DNA of 64,000 bases from Methanomassiliicoccaceae archaeon UBA71. GTDB taxonomy: Archaea; Thermoplasmatota; Thermoplasmata; Methanomassiliicoccales; Methanomethylophilaceae. The position numbers and the translations under genes are program-made. The notes under the pieces are model-generated. The model was not told where the DNA came from. It ran no database searches and saw nothing but the letters and a program-made list of their open reading frames with translations. Positions 26,011-34,633 of the stretch are shown piece by piece; positions within the stretch are counted from its first letter, which is position 1; each line of letters opens with the position of its first letter. The stretch lies in assembly GCA_002504405.1 (NCBI GenBank), contig DARO01000014.1:72367-136366 (forward strand), given 5' to 3'.

Positions 26011-27135
26011 TCAGTCCCTCCCGCTCCTCACGAGGTCGGCGATGTGCCTCCCGACCTCCGAGGTGGACATGCTCCCGCCGAGGTCCGGAGTGGTCTTCCC
26101 TGTGTCGAGGCAGGTCCTGACCGCATCGTGCAGCATCCTCCCCTCCTCCGAGAATCCCTGCTCCTCCAGCAGCATCTGGGCTGCGAGGATGGCCGCGATC
26201 GGGTTGGCGATCCCGCGGCCGGCGATGTCCGGAGCGGATCCGTGGATCGGCTCGAACATGCTGACCCCCTCGGGGTTGATGTTTCCGCTACCGCCCATCC
26301 CCAGGCCTCCCTGGAGCTGGGCGCCGAGGTCCGTGAGGATGTCACCGAACAGGTTGGGCACCGCCACGGTCCCGAAAGTCTCGGGCCTGACTATCATGGC
26401 CATCGCCATGGCGTCCACGAACATGAACTCCAGGTCGAGGCCGTGCTCGGCGGTCTTCTCCTTGAAGATCTCCCTCTGCATCCCGTAGTTGCGCGTGATC
26501 ACGTTCGCCTTGTCCACCAGGGTGACCTTCTCGTCCCCCCTGGACTCCGCGTACCTGCAGCAGTACTCGGCGAACCTGGACACGGCCCTCTTGGACAGCA
26601 GGCCGATCTCGAATGCGAAGTCGTCCCCGTTGGAGGACTTCGCCTCCAGGTCTATGTCGAGGTCGTAGAGCTCCCTGGTCACGTGGACGTGCGCCCTGTC
26701 GCCTCCGGCGCCGGGGCCGAACGTCCCGTTGGCGCCCATGTAGAAGTCCTCCGTGTTCTCCCTGAGGAAGTGTATGTCGAACGGCACCTCCCTCTTCAGG
26801 GGGACCAGCGGGAACCAGGACGTGACCGGCCTGAGGTTGATGTACTGGTCGAACACGGCCCTCATCTTCAGGAGGATCCCCTGCTCCAGGACCCCGGGCT
26901 TCACCCTGGGGTCGCCAATCGCGCCGAAGTATATCGCGTCCTTCCTCTTCAGGACGGCCACGTCCTCGTCGGTGAGGAGCTCCCCGGTCCTGAGGTAGCG
27001 GTCGGAGCCTATGTCGAAGAACTCGGCGTCGTACTGGAAGGATGAGATCTCGGAGACGGCGTCCATGACCTCCATCCCCGCGGCTATGACCTCCTTCCCT
27101 ATCCCGTCGCCGGGTATGATCGCCAGATGCTTCAG
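26011..27135 (-). CDS. leuB: 3-isopropylmalate dehydrogenase family protein
   Basis: A 374-residue decarboxylating dehydrogenase: LAIIPGDGIGKEV at the N-terminus, FLRENTEDFYMG (substrate-binding Arg), VDAMAMAMI (metal-binding Asp), HGSAPDIAGRGIANP (NAD region). It oxidises 3-isopropylmalate in leucine synthesis. No ATG, GTG or TTG exists at the conserved N-terminus; the likely start is CTG, overlapping the leuD stop as CTGA behind GGAGGGGAG. Related isocitrate and homoisocitrate enzymes share these motifs, but the leuA-C-D context favours LeuB. Confidence 0.9.
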   Translation of the reverse strand: MKHLAIIPGDGIGKEVIAAGMEVMDAVSEISSFQYDAEFFDIGSDRYLRTGELLTDEDVAVLKRKDAIYFGAIGDPRVKPGVLEQGILLKMRAVFDQYINLRPVTSWFPLVPLKREVPFDIHFLRENTEDFYMGANGTFGPGAGGDRAHVHVTRELYDLDIDLEAKSSNGDDFAFEIGLLSKRAVSRFAEYCCRYAESRGDEKVTLVDKANVITRNYGMQREIFKEKTAEHGLDLEFMFVDAMAMAMIVRPETFGTVAVPNLFGDILTDLGAQLQGGLGMGGSGNINPEGVSMFEPIHGSAPDIAGRGIANPIAAILAAQMLLEEQGFSEEGRMLHDAVRTCLDTGKTTPDLGGSMSTSEVGRHIADLVRSGRD

Positions 27136-27611
27136 AATCTCCCCTCCCTCACGAGGTTCATGAGCCCGCCTGCCTTGACGAGCTCGGAGATGAACGGAGG
27201 GTACTCCGGGAACGAGTACTCCTTCCCCTCCGCGACGACCTTGCCGTTGTCCGGGTCGACCTCCACCGTCTCCCCCTCGCGGACATCGACCTTGCACTCC
27301 ACCAGGAGCAGTCCGATGTTCATAGAGTTGCGGTAGAAGATGCGGGCGAAGCTCTCCGCGATGATGCATGAGAACCCGGCCTCGATGAGGGACAGCGGGG
27401 CGTGCTCCCTGCTGGACCCGCATCCGAAGTTCCTTCCTGCCACCAGGATGTCCCCCTTGCGGACCTCCTGCGCGAATCCCGGCCTGACCTTCTCGAAGAT
27501 GTAGTCGTTCAGATGGTCGAGGTTGGCCGCGACCAGCCTCTCCGCCGGTATTATCTGGTCCGTGTCGACGTTGTCGCCGAACACCCACACCCTGCCTTTG
27601 ATAGTGTCCAT
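27132..27611 (-). CDS. leuD: 3-isopropylmalate dehydratase small subunit
   Basis: A 159-residue swivelling subunit. RVWVFGDNVDTDQIIPAERL and GRNFGCGSSREHAP are the hallmark segments. With LeuC it isomerises 2- to 3-isopropylmalate through a [4Fe-4S] cluster held by the large subunit. It begins directly after leuC and its stop overlaps the leuB start. Confidence 0.95.
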   Translation of the reverse strand: MDTIKGRVWVFGDNVDTDQIIPAERLVAANLDHLNDYIFEKVRPGFAQEVRKGDILVAGRNFGCGSSREHAPLSLIEAGFSCIIAESFARIFYRNSMNIGLLLVECKVDVREGETVEVDPDNGKVVAEGKEYSFPEYPPFISELVKAGGLMNLVREGRF

Positions 27612-28868
27612 TCAGTTCCCCTCCAGCTGGTCCGGGGTGACGATCCTCCCGGCTATGGCGGATGCCGCCACGACGGCGGGCCCCGCGAGGTACACCTCGG
27701 AGGCCTTGTCGCCCATGCGCCCGATGAAGTTCCTGTTTGTGGAGGCGACCGCCCTCTCCCCTGCCGCAAGGATCCCCATGTACCCTCCGAGGCACGCGCC
27801 GCAGGTGGGGCCCGATATGAACGCCCCGGCATCGAGGAATATCTGCATCAGCCCCTCCTCGATCATCTGCCTGTAGACCTTCTGCGATGCGGGGACCACG
27901 AGGAACCTGACGTTGGGATGGACCTTCCTTCCCTTGACAATCTCCGCCCCTATCCTCATGTCCTCGATCCTGCCGTTTGTGCAGCTCCCGAGGTACGCCT
28001 GGTCGATAGTGACGTCGGCATCCTTCACGGCGCGGCCGTTGCTGGGCAGGTGGGGATATGACACGAAGGGCTCGAGCTCTGAGAGGTCGTACTCCAGGAC
28101 CTGGCAGTACTCGGCGTCCGGGTCGGCGTCCACGGGGGTGTACTCGCCGCGGACGGTGTCCTTGATGTACTCGCGGGTGAGGTCGTCGCAGGGGAAGATC
28201 CCGGCCTTCCCGCCGGCCTCGATCGCCATGTTGGAGATGGCGAGCCTGTCCGCGACGGGGATGTTCTGCACATCGCCGTGGAACTCGAAGGCCTTGTAGT
28301 TGGCCCCGTCCACGCCGATGTCCGTGATGATCCTGAGGATGAGGTCCTTCCCGCCCACATACTTCCTGAACTTCCCGCGGACCACGACCTTGATCGTCTC
28401 GGGGACCTTGAACCACAGCTTCCCGGTGGCGAAGGCGGCCGCTGCCTCGGTGGAACCTATGCCGGTGGAGAACGCATTGATGCCGCCGTATGTGCATGTA
28501 TGCGAATCGGCTCCGACGATGAGCCTCCCAGGCGCCGCGAAGCCCTCCTCGACCATGAGCTGATGGCAGACGCCGCTCTTCCCGATCTCGAAGTAGTTGG
28601 GGAGCTTGTGCTCGTGCGCGAACTCCCTCATCTCCTTCGCCTGCTCGGCGGAGGCCACGTCCTTAGCGGGGACGTAGTGGTCCGGGATCAGTACCATGCG
28701 GTCCTTGTACATGGTGCCGGTGTTCAGCTTGGCGTATTCGCGGAACGCGATGGGGCCTGTCACATCGTTCACCATGACGTAGTCCACATCCGCCATGACA
28801 ACCTGCCCCGCACGTGCATCCTTCCCGGATTTCTCCGAGAGGATCTTCTCTGCTATCGTCTTTCCCAT
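27612..28868 (-). CDS. leuC: 3-isopropylmalate dehydratase large subunit
   Basis: A 418-residue aconitase-family subunit. It contains GADSHTCTYG, GSCTNGRIEDMR and CGACLGGYMG, which supply the cluster-binding cysteines. The start is the ATG giving MGKTIAEKIL, behind GAGTGAG; a GTG nine bases earlier is possible. It lies between leuA (4-base-scale spacing) and leuD in one operon. Confidence 0.95.
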   Translation of the reverse strand: MGKTIAEKILSEKSGKDARAGQVVMADVDYVMVNDVTGPIAFREYAKLNTGTMYKDRMVLIPDHYVPAKDVASAEQAKEMREFAHEHKLPNYFEIGKSGVCHQLMVEEGFAAPGRLIVGADSHTCTYGGINAFSTGIGSTEAAAAFATGKLWFKVPETIKVVVRGKFRKYVGGKDLILRIITDIGVDGANYKAFEFHGDVQNIPVADRLAISNMAIEAGGKAGIFPCDDLTREYIKDTVRGEYTPVDADPDAEYCQVLEYDLSELEPFVSYPHLPSNGRAVKDADVTIDQAYLGSCTNGRIEDMRIGAEIVKGRKVHPNVRFLVVPASQKVYRQMIEEGLMQIFLDAGAFISGPTCGACLGGYMGILAAGERAVASTNRNFIGRMGDKASEVYLAGPAVVAASAIAGRIVTPDQLEGN

Positions 28869-28869
28869 C

Positions 28870-30456
28870 TCACTCACTCTTCTGTCTGGAGAAATCCCTG
28901 TTGATCGCGGCCATCATGGCCTCGATGGAGGTCTGGACCACATCGAGGCCCACGGCCTTTCCGACGGACAGGTTGCCGTCGTTCTGAACGTTCTTGACCA
29001 TGACCGTCGACTCGCAGATGGAGTCGCTGCCTCCCGTGACGGCTGCGAGCTTGTACTCCTCCAGCGTGATGGCGGGGTTGACAGCCTCCGCGATGGCCTT
29101 CAATGCGGCATCCACCGGCCCCACGCCGGTCTCCGCGACGGTCTTCTTCTCGCCGTCCACGGTGATCGTGACGGTGGCCGTGGACGTGATGTCCTTGCCG
29201 GTGAACACCGCGATGCTGTTCAGGACTGCCGCGTTGGACTTGGTCTCCTTCTTCCACAGCACGCCCTCGGCTATGGCGATCAGCTCGGCGTCGTCTATCT
29301 CCTTTCCGCCGATCGCTATGCTCTTGATCGCCGACATCAGCTCGGGCATGTGCTCCTCCGGGAACTTGACGTTGAGGGCATCCAGCCTGCCCCTCACGGA
29401 GTGCTCCCCGGAGTGCTTCCCGATGACTATGTGCCTCTCGACGCCGACCATCTCCGGCTTGAACGGCTCGTAGGTCAGGGTGTTGCCCATGATGCCGTGT
29501 ACATGGATGCCGGACTCGTGGGCGAAGGCGTTCCTCCCGACGATGGGCTTGTTGAATGCCATGGGGAACCCGGTTATCCTCTCGATCAGCCTGGAGACCT
29601 GCCCGATCTTCGGGAGGTCCACGGTCTCCACCCCGTAGTTGGCGAACAGGTTAACAGCGACCTCCTCCAGGGCGGCGTTGCCCGTCCTCTCGCCGATGCC
29701 GTTGACGGTCACCTGGCATATGGACGCGCCCGCCTCGACGCCGGCCAGCGTGTTGGCCACGGCGAGCCCCATGTCGTTGTGGCAGTGCATGGAGATCGGC
29801 ACGTCCAGGACCTTGCTCATCTCCGACACGATGTACGCCATTCCCTGTGGGACGATGACGCCCACGGTGTCGGGCAGGTTGATGCTGGATGCCCCTGCCT
29901 CCTGCACAGCGACGCATATGTCCTTCATGAACCCCAGGTCCGACCTGGTGGCGTCCTCGCAGGAGAACATGACCTCGAGTCCGTGCTCCCTTGCGTACTC
30001 GACGGTCGACACCGCCCTCTCCTTCACCTGCTCCGGCGTCATCTTCAGCTTGTACTTCATGTGGAGGTCGCTGGTGGCGATGAACGTGTGGATGTAGTCC
30101 AGGCCGCAGTCTATGACCGCGTCCACATCGGATTTGACGGAGCGCGACAGGCTGCACACTGTGCAATTGGTGCCGGCGTCCATTATCTTCTTGAGGGTGT
30201 CCCTCTCGATGTCGGACGAGGCGGCGAAACCCGCCTCCATGATGTCTATGCCCAAGTCATCAAGTGCGAGGGCGATGCGCACCTTGTCGTCCGAGCTCAG
30301 CGCTATGCCCGGGGCTTGCTCACCATCCCTCAGTGTAGTGTCGAAGATCTGGATCTTGTCTGCATGAGGGATGGACTTGAGCGCTAGCTGGTTGTAGGGG
30401 CTGACGGCCAGCATTTCCTTCAACTTACTAGCGTTCTCACTGGTTTGCGGTTCCAT
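28870..30456 (-). CDS. leuA: 2-isopropylmalate synthase
   Basis: A 528-residue HMGL-like synthase: FDTTLRDGEQAPGIAL, SMHCHNDMGLAVAN (metal-binding His residues), NGIGERTGNAALEEV, and a C-terminal regulatory domain (residues about 390-528) of the kind through which leucine inhibits LeuA. It condenses acetyl-CoA with 2-oxoisovalerate. The regulatory domain and the leuC-D-B neighbours favour LeuA over homocitrate or citramalate synthase. Start ATG at 30456 follows GAGGTG with 6-base spacing. A small leucine-rich ORF sits 36 bases upstream. Confidence 0.92.
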   Translation of the reverse strand: MEPQTSENASKLKEMLAVSPYNQLALKSIPHADKIQIFDTTLRDGEQAPGIALSSDDKVRIALALDDLGIDIMEAGFAASSDIERDTLKKIMDAGTNCTVCSLSRSVKSDVDAVIDCGLDYIHTFIATSDLHMKYKLKMTPEQVKERAVSTVEYAREHGLEVMFSCEDATRSDLGFMKDICVAVQEAGASSINLPDTVGVIVPQGMAYIVSEMSKVLDVPISMHCHNDMGLAVANTLAGVEAGASICQVTVNGIGERTGNAALEEVAVNLFANYGVETVDLPKIGQVSRLIERITGFPMAFNKPIVGRNAFAHESGIHVHGIMGNTLTYEPFKPEMVGVERHIVIGKHSGEHSVRGRLDALNVKFPEEHMPELMSAIKSIAIGGKEIDDAELIAIAEGVLWKKETKSNAAVLNSIAVFTGKDITSTATVTITVDGEKKTVAETGVGPVDAALKAIAEAVNPAITLEEYKLAAVTGGSDSICESTVMVKNVQNDGNLSVGKAVGLDVVQTSIEAMMAAINRDFSRQKSE

Positions 30457-30492
30457 ACAAAACACCTCAAACCGTCCTAGCTCTCACTGGAT

Positions 30493-30534
30493 TCACAGAA
30501 GAAGTGTAAGTCCGGTGTTAGCGTTGCAGATCAT
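30493..30534 (-). CDS. putative 13-residue leucine leader peptide before leuA
   Basis: ATG to TGA encodes MICNANTGLTLLL: four of the last five codons are leucine, three of them CTT, a codon the GC-rich neighbours seldom use. GAGGT lies 6 bases before the ATG, so it should be translated. A TATA-like element about 40 bases further upstream places the transcript start just before it. The peptide resembles bacterial LeuL in position and content. No clear pair of alternative hairpins is visible in the 36 bases before leuA, so the mechanism (stalling, reinitiation or attenuation) is open. Confidence 0.6.
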   Translation of the reverse strand: MICNANTGLTLLL

Positions 30535-30573
30535 TTTATGACCTCTGACGGTGAGGCACCCTATTTTTTTAAT

Positions 30574-30581
30574 GTATAAAA
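30574..30581 (-). promoter_or_regulatory. TATA element of the leuA operon
   Basis: TTTATACA on the minus strand within a T/A-rich stretch. Transcription should start near 30550, giving a leader of about 90 bases before leuA that contains the small ORF at 30493-30534. Confidence 0.5.
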
Positions 30582-30634
30582 ATCCGATGGAAGACACGGA
30601 CCATGGGGTGAGAACAACCTTCATCGGAAGGATG

Positions 30635-30654
30635 GCCGGCGGTCTCCCGCCGGC
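30635..30654 (-). terminator. hairpin after the P-type ATPase gene
   Basis: GCCGGCGG TCTC CCGCCGGC, a perfect 8-base-pair stem 11 bases downstream of the stop of the minus-strand ATPase gene. Confidence 0.55.
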
Positions 30655-30665
30655 TAAATTGTTTG

Positions 30666-33398
30666 TCAACAGGCGAAGTAGCCCTTGGTCTTCAGCATGT
30701 GCTTCTTCACCGCGTGCGCGCCGAAGAAGTACACGCACGCTATGAACGGCATCCAGATCAGCGTCCACAACGGAACCGCGATCAGGTCCGTGCAACCCGA
30801 TATGGCCTCCCACAGCGGGCCGCTGAACGGAAGCAGCGTCCCTACGCAGAGCGCTATGATGGTCGTGACCACCAGTGGCTTGGACGACCACGCCTGGAAG
30901 AAGGGCAGCTTGTTGGTACGGACTATGTGGATGGCCCATACCTGCATCCAGTACTGCTCGATGACCCACAGGGACTGGAACAGGACCACGACGCCGAGGA
31001 ACTCGGGGTGGTCGTCCAGGAAGAGCCCGTTCTGGGTGCCGTAGATGACCACGTCCAGCGCGTTGGTGAAGTCGTACCCGGGTATGTTGACCGCGACGGT
31101 TGGGAACACCACGAACAGGAAGAACGCCCATGACATGATGTCCGTCACGACGCACATAGGCCCGTACCGCATCATCACGTTACGCAGGTTGATTGCGTCC
31201 CATTTCCGCGGCTCCCGCACGAACTCGTCCTCCACCTTGTCCCATATGATGAAGATGCAGGCGAAGTCGTTGATCAGGTTGAAGATCAGGATCATGATCC
31301 CGCCCATGGGCTCGAAGCAGAACAGCAGGGAACCGAGGATCAGGGAGAACATGTATCCGAAGTTGATCGAACCGATCATCTTCACGTACTTTATGGAGTT
31401 GACGTATACCTTCCTGCCCTCGATGGCCCCGGTCTTGAGTATCCCGAGGTCCTTCTCCAGCAGGATCATGCTCGCGGCCTCCTTGGCTATGTCCGTACCA
31501 GTATCCACCGAGATGGACACGTCGGCGCTCTTCATTGCGACCACATCGTTGATGCCGTCGCCCATTAAACCGACCGTGTGGCCGTTCGCCCTCAGGGCCT
31601 GGACGACCCTGGATTTGTTGTCGGGGCTGAGCCTCGCGAATATGCTCGTATCCTCGACCGCACCCTGGAGCTCCTCGTCGCTCATGGAGTCGATCTGCGG
31701 ACCGACCAGGACGTTCTCCGAGGAGATGCCGATGCTGTCGCACACATGCTTCGAGACGTATTCGTTGTCCCCTGTGAGGACCTTGACGGCTATTCCGTAC
31801 TCGTCGAGGTCCTTAATCGCCTGCGCGGCTGTGGGCTTGACAGGATCGGAGAACACAAGGAAACCTGCGATGATCAGGTCCGATTCGTCTGCGGATGAGA
31901 AGGCAGTCTGCCCTGCGGGGATGTACTTGTGAGTTATCCCCAGGACCCTCATGCCCTTCTGGCTGTACCACTCCACCAGGCCCATCATGTCGTTGACTAT
32001 CTTGTCGTTCAGGGGCTGTATGTCCCTGTTGGCATCGAGGTAGCCCGTGGATATCGAGAGAATCTCCGGCATCGCACCCTTGGTGATCATCATGTTGACC
32101 TCGTCGTCCTTCCTGACGACGACCGTGGCGCGCCTCCTGGTGAAATCGAAGGGGACGTCGGCAACGTACTCGTAGGCGTCGAGCTCCTCGCCCAGGTCGT
32201 ACTCCTCCGCGTACTCGTCCAGCGCCCAGTCGATCTGGTTGGTGGCGGACTTCAGGTTGCGGGAGTTCAGACAGGACATAATCTCCACCGAATGGCTTGC
32301 ATTGCCGTAGACATCGTTGCAGTCATGAACCGAGATCCTGTTCTGTGTCAGCGTGCCAGTCTTGTCGGAGCATAGCACATCCATGGCACCGAAGTTCTGT
32401 ATGGCGGTGACGTCCTTGACGATGACCTTGTTCTTGGACATGCTTATGGCGCCCCTGGCCAGATTGGCCGACACGATTGTCGCCAGCATCTCTGGCATAA
32501 GGCCGATCGCCAAAGTCAGGGCGTACTTCACTGCATCGATGAGGTCCTCGATAATGGGCGTGGACGGGTCCATGTAGCCCTTCACAAATATTATGACGAA
32601 GACGGGAGGGACCATGAATGCCATCAGTTTCAGAAGGACGTTGACGATGGCCTTGCTTCCCTTGTCGTATGTGGTCGCGGTCTTCTTCCTGGTGAGCTTC
32701 TCGGCCATGGAGCCGAAGACCGTGTCGTCGCCGACGGCGACCACGACCGCCTCGGCGGACCCCCCGATCACGCTCGTCCCCATGAATGCGAGGTTGTCGC
32801 ATCCGAGGACAGAGTCGACATTTTCCATCCTGTCCGCAACCTTGGTCACTCCCCCGGACTCGCCGGTGAGAGCGGACTGGTCCACCTTCAGATGATTGGA
32901 AGAGATGATCCTGACATCGGCGGGAATCATGTCCCCCGTGTCCAGGATGATTATGTCACCGACGACCAGCTCCCTGGAGTCTATCTCGGTCTCGGTGTCC
33001 TCGCGGCGCACGGTGATGATCGTCGTGACCATGCTGGCCAGTTGAGCCGCCGCCTTCGAGCTGCGGGTCTCCTGGACGAACGTCACGGTACCGCTGACAA
33101 GAATCAGCGTCGTGAGAATGATGAAGTAAATCCAGTCCGGATCAAGGACCATCCATAGGACGTCGATGATTGCCAGAGCGATGATGAATATGTTTGCGAA
33201 AGAGCGGTACAGCCTCTTCAGGACGACATGCTTGTTGTGGTTGGTCGCCTCGTTCTTCCCGTACTGGATACGGGAAGTCGTGATCTCCTCGTTGAAGTGT
33301 CCTTCCTGCCTGCTGTTGTATTCCTCGATGACGGAGGAAGCATCCTGGGATGCCGCCCTCCTCATCCTTTCTTCTGGTGTAGACGAACCATTTACCAC
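30666..33398 (-). CDS. mgtA: MgtA-type magnesium P-type ATPase
   Basis: A 910-residue P-type ATPase of the Mg2+-import (P3B) type. Visible parts: phosphorylation motif CSDKTGTLTQN, actuator segment DQSALTGES, hinge VGLMGDGINDVVAMK, and about ten membrane helices (paired helices near residues 80-120 and 260-320, the rest at the C-terminus). The N-terminal soluble part and SALTGES spacing match MgtA/MgtB. It stands alone, with a terminator hairpin on each side. Specificity for Mg2+ is by family. Confidence 0.88.
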   Translation of the reverse strand: MVNGSSTPEERMRRAASQDASSVIEEYNSRQEGHFNEEITTSRIQYGKNEATNHNKHVVLKRLYRSFANIFIIALAIIDVLWMVLDPDWIYFIILTTLILVSGTVTFVQETRSSKAAAQLASMVTTIITVRREDTETEIDSRELVVGDIIILDTGDMIPADVRIISSNHLKVDQSALTGESGGVTKVADRMENVDSVLGCDNLAFMGTSVIGGSAEAVVVAVGDDTVFGSMAEKLTRKKTATTYDKGSKAIVNVLLKLMAFMVPPVFVIIFVKGYMDPSTPIIEDLIDAVKYALTLAIGLMPEMLATIVSANLARGAISMSKNKVIVKDVTAIQNFGAMDVLCSDKTGTLTQNRISVHDCNDVYGNASHSVEIMSCLNSRNLKSATNQIDWALDEYAEEYDLGEELDAYEYVADVPFDFTRRRATVVVRKDDEVNMMITKGAMPEILSISTGYLDANRDIQPLNDKIVNDMMGLVEWYSQKGMRVLGITHKYIPAGQTAFSSADESDLIIAGFLVFSDPVKPTAAQAIKDLDEYGIAVKVLTGDNEYVSKHVCDSIGISSENVLVGPQIDSMSDEELQGAVEDTSIFARLSPDNKSRVVQALRANGHTVGLMGDGINDVVAMKSADVSISVDTGTDIAKEAASMILLEKDLGILKTGAIEGRKVYVNSIKYVKMIGSINFGYMFSLILGSLLFCFEPMGGIMILIFNLINDFACIFIIWDKVEDEFVREPRKWDAINLRNVMMRYGPMCVVTDIMSWAFFLFVVFPTVAVNIPGYDFTNALDVVIYGTQNGLFLDDHPEFLGVVVLFQSLWVIEQYWMQVWAIHIVRTNKLPFFQAWSSKPLVVTTIIALCVGTLLPFSGPLWEAISGCTDLIAVPLWTLIWMPFIACVYFFGAHAVKKHMLKTKGYFAC

Positions 33399-33435
33399 GG
33401 AAGAAGGGATGAAGTCAAATTATTTAAGAGCCAAT

Positions 33436-33456
33436 CCCGGGGGCGTAGCCCCCGGG
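33436..33456 (-). terminator. hairpin after the coiled-coil gene
   Basis: CCCGGGGGC GTA GCCCCCGGG, a perfect 9-base-pair stem in the 71-base gap between the coiled-coil gene and the ATPase gene, both on the minus strand. Confidence 0.6.
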
Positions 33457-33469
33457 GGGCCAGGAGGCG

Positions 33470-34006
33470 TCACTCCTCCTTCTTGGAGGCCTGGTCCGGC
33501 TCCTCTGGGGCATCGACGGTGTCCGCGGGCAGCTCCCCGGGGACCCCCTCCTCGTGGGCGGTGGGGGCGACCGCATCCTGGATCTGCTCCGCGATCTCCT
33601 CGGCCTTGGACTCCTGGACGTCCTCAGCCCTCTCCGCGGACTGGATGGCCTCCTCGACCTCCTGGTGCTCATGGGCGACCACGCCCTGTGCGTGGGCCTC
33701 CGCGGCCTTCCTCTCGGCCTCCCTCTTCGCCTTCTCCTCGGCCTTGAGCTTCCTCTTCTGCTCCTTCTCGGCCTCCTTGCGGCGCCTTATCTGCTCCTTG
33801 AGCTCCTTCTTGGCCGCGGCGCGCTCCTCCTTCGGAAGCTTCTTGATGGCCTCCTTGCGCTTCTCCTCCGCGAGCCTCGCCTTCCACTTGTCGTCGGAGA
33901 TCTTCTCCTTCTCCCTGATGGCCGCCTCCTTCTTCTCGTTGGCTATCTTGGCGTGCCTCGCTTTCGCTTTGGCATCGTCACCCGTTGACTCCACGATCTT
34001 GGCCAT
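33470..34006 (-). CDS. highly charged coiled-coil protein
   Basis: A 178-residue protein with no cysteine or hydrophobic core. Residues about 10-110 are a continuous Lys/Arg/Glu/Ala helix (EERAAAKKELKEQIRRRKE and similar), strongly basic; the last 50 residues are acidic and Pro/Ala-rich, ending DQASKKEE. No family is recognised. A structural, RNA-associated or ribosome-associated role is possible but not shown. Good ribosome site GAGGTT before ATG. Confidence 0.7.
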   Translation of the reverse strand: MAKIVESTGDDAKAKARHAKIANEKKEAAIREKEKISDDKWKARLAEEKRKEAIKKLPKEERAAAKKELKEQIRRRKEAEKEQKRKLKAEEKAKREAERKAAEAHAQGVVAHEHQEVEEAIQSAERAEDVQESKAEEIAEQIQDAVAPTAHEEGVPGELPADTVDAPEEPDQASKKEE

Positions 34007-34104
34007 GAATTGTAACCTCGCGTGCGTAATCGCGCATTAGGTATAAATTGGCACGCGGGAAGGCTTCGGACCGCGTGGGAGAAGGCGTCGTTGGGTTTGG
34101 ATGG

Positions 34105-34124
34105 GGGACGGGATGCCCCGTCCC
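34105..34124 (-). terminator. hairpin after the desulfoferrodoxin gene
   Basis: GGGACGGG ATGC CCCGTCCC, a perfect 8-base-pair stem just downstream of the minus-strand desulfoferrodoxin stop. Confidence 0.55.
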
Positions 34125-34137
34125 GCCGGTTTCATCA

Positions 34138-34512
34138 TCACTGGTTGGATTTCCAGAGGCCGTGCTTGTTGCAGTACTCCCAGGCGGCAATCTGCTTTGC
34201 GTCCGTCTTGAAGAACGCTTCGGGTGCATCCCCGGGCTTCAGGTACTTCCTCATCAGGACGCCGTCGGCGCAGATCTCGATGAAGACGATGTAGTGCTCC
34301 TCGGTCATGGGGTGGGCGGTCTCCTTCCCTACCTTCACGAGGACGCCTCCGTCCTGCCTCTCGATGTACGGCACGTGCTTCTCCTTGACGAAGTCCTCGG
34401 TCTTGACCTCGGCGGGCTTCATCTCCTCGCCGCAGCAGGACGAGACTGCGCCCCCCTTGTAGAGCAGCTCGACGACGGTGCCGCATTTCTCGCAAACGTA
34501 TTTCGTGGCCAT
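34138..34512 (-). CDS. dfx: desulfoferrodoxin (superoxide reductase)
   Basis: A 124-residue two-domain protein that reduces superoxide without making oxygen. The N-terminal desulforedoxin iron site has Cys7, Cys10, Cys26 and Cys27. The catalytic domain has the Glu44-Lys45-His46 motif (KEKHVPY), AHPMTEEHY with two more His ligands, and the axial Cys and His in YCNKHGLW. It is preceded by a clear TATA-like ATATAAG. This is a standard oxygen-defence gene in anaerobes. Confidence 0.95.
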   Translation of the reverse strand: MATKYVCEKCGTVVELLYKGGAVSSCCGEEMKPAEVKTEDFVKEKHVPYIERQDGGVLVKVGKETAHPMTEEHYIVFIEICADGVLMRKYLKPGDAPEAFFKTDAKQIAAWEYCNKHGLWKSNQ

Positions 34513-34633
34513 TTACAAACCTCTGGAGGCTTAGTGGAAGCCTCTGCTTATATACTTATCTAAACGCCGTTAATTCTTTAACCCCCGACGAGGCCCCGCT
34601 CATTCAATATACGATGCGGTCCATGCCGGGTGC

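Noticed and set aside
26011..28497. 828-codon frame covering leuB, leuD and part of leuC
   Set aside because: Only its last 374 codons are LeuB; the upstream part is out-of-frame reading through leuC and leuD.
28870..30456. homocitrate or citramalate synthase as the identity of the leuA gene
   Set aside because: The C-terminal regulatory domain and leuC-D-B in the same operon favour 2-isopropylmalate synthase; related reactions are not excluded by sequence alone.
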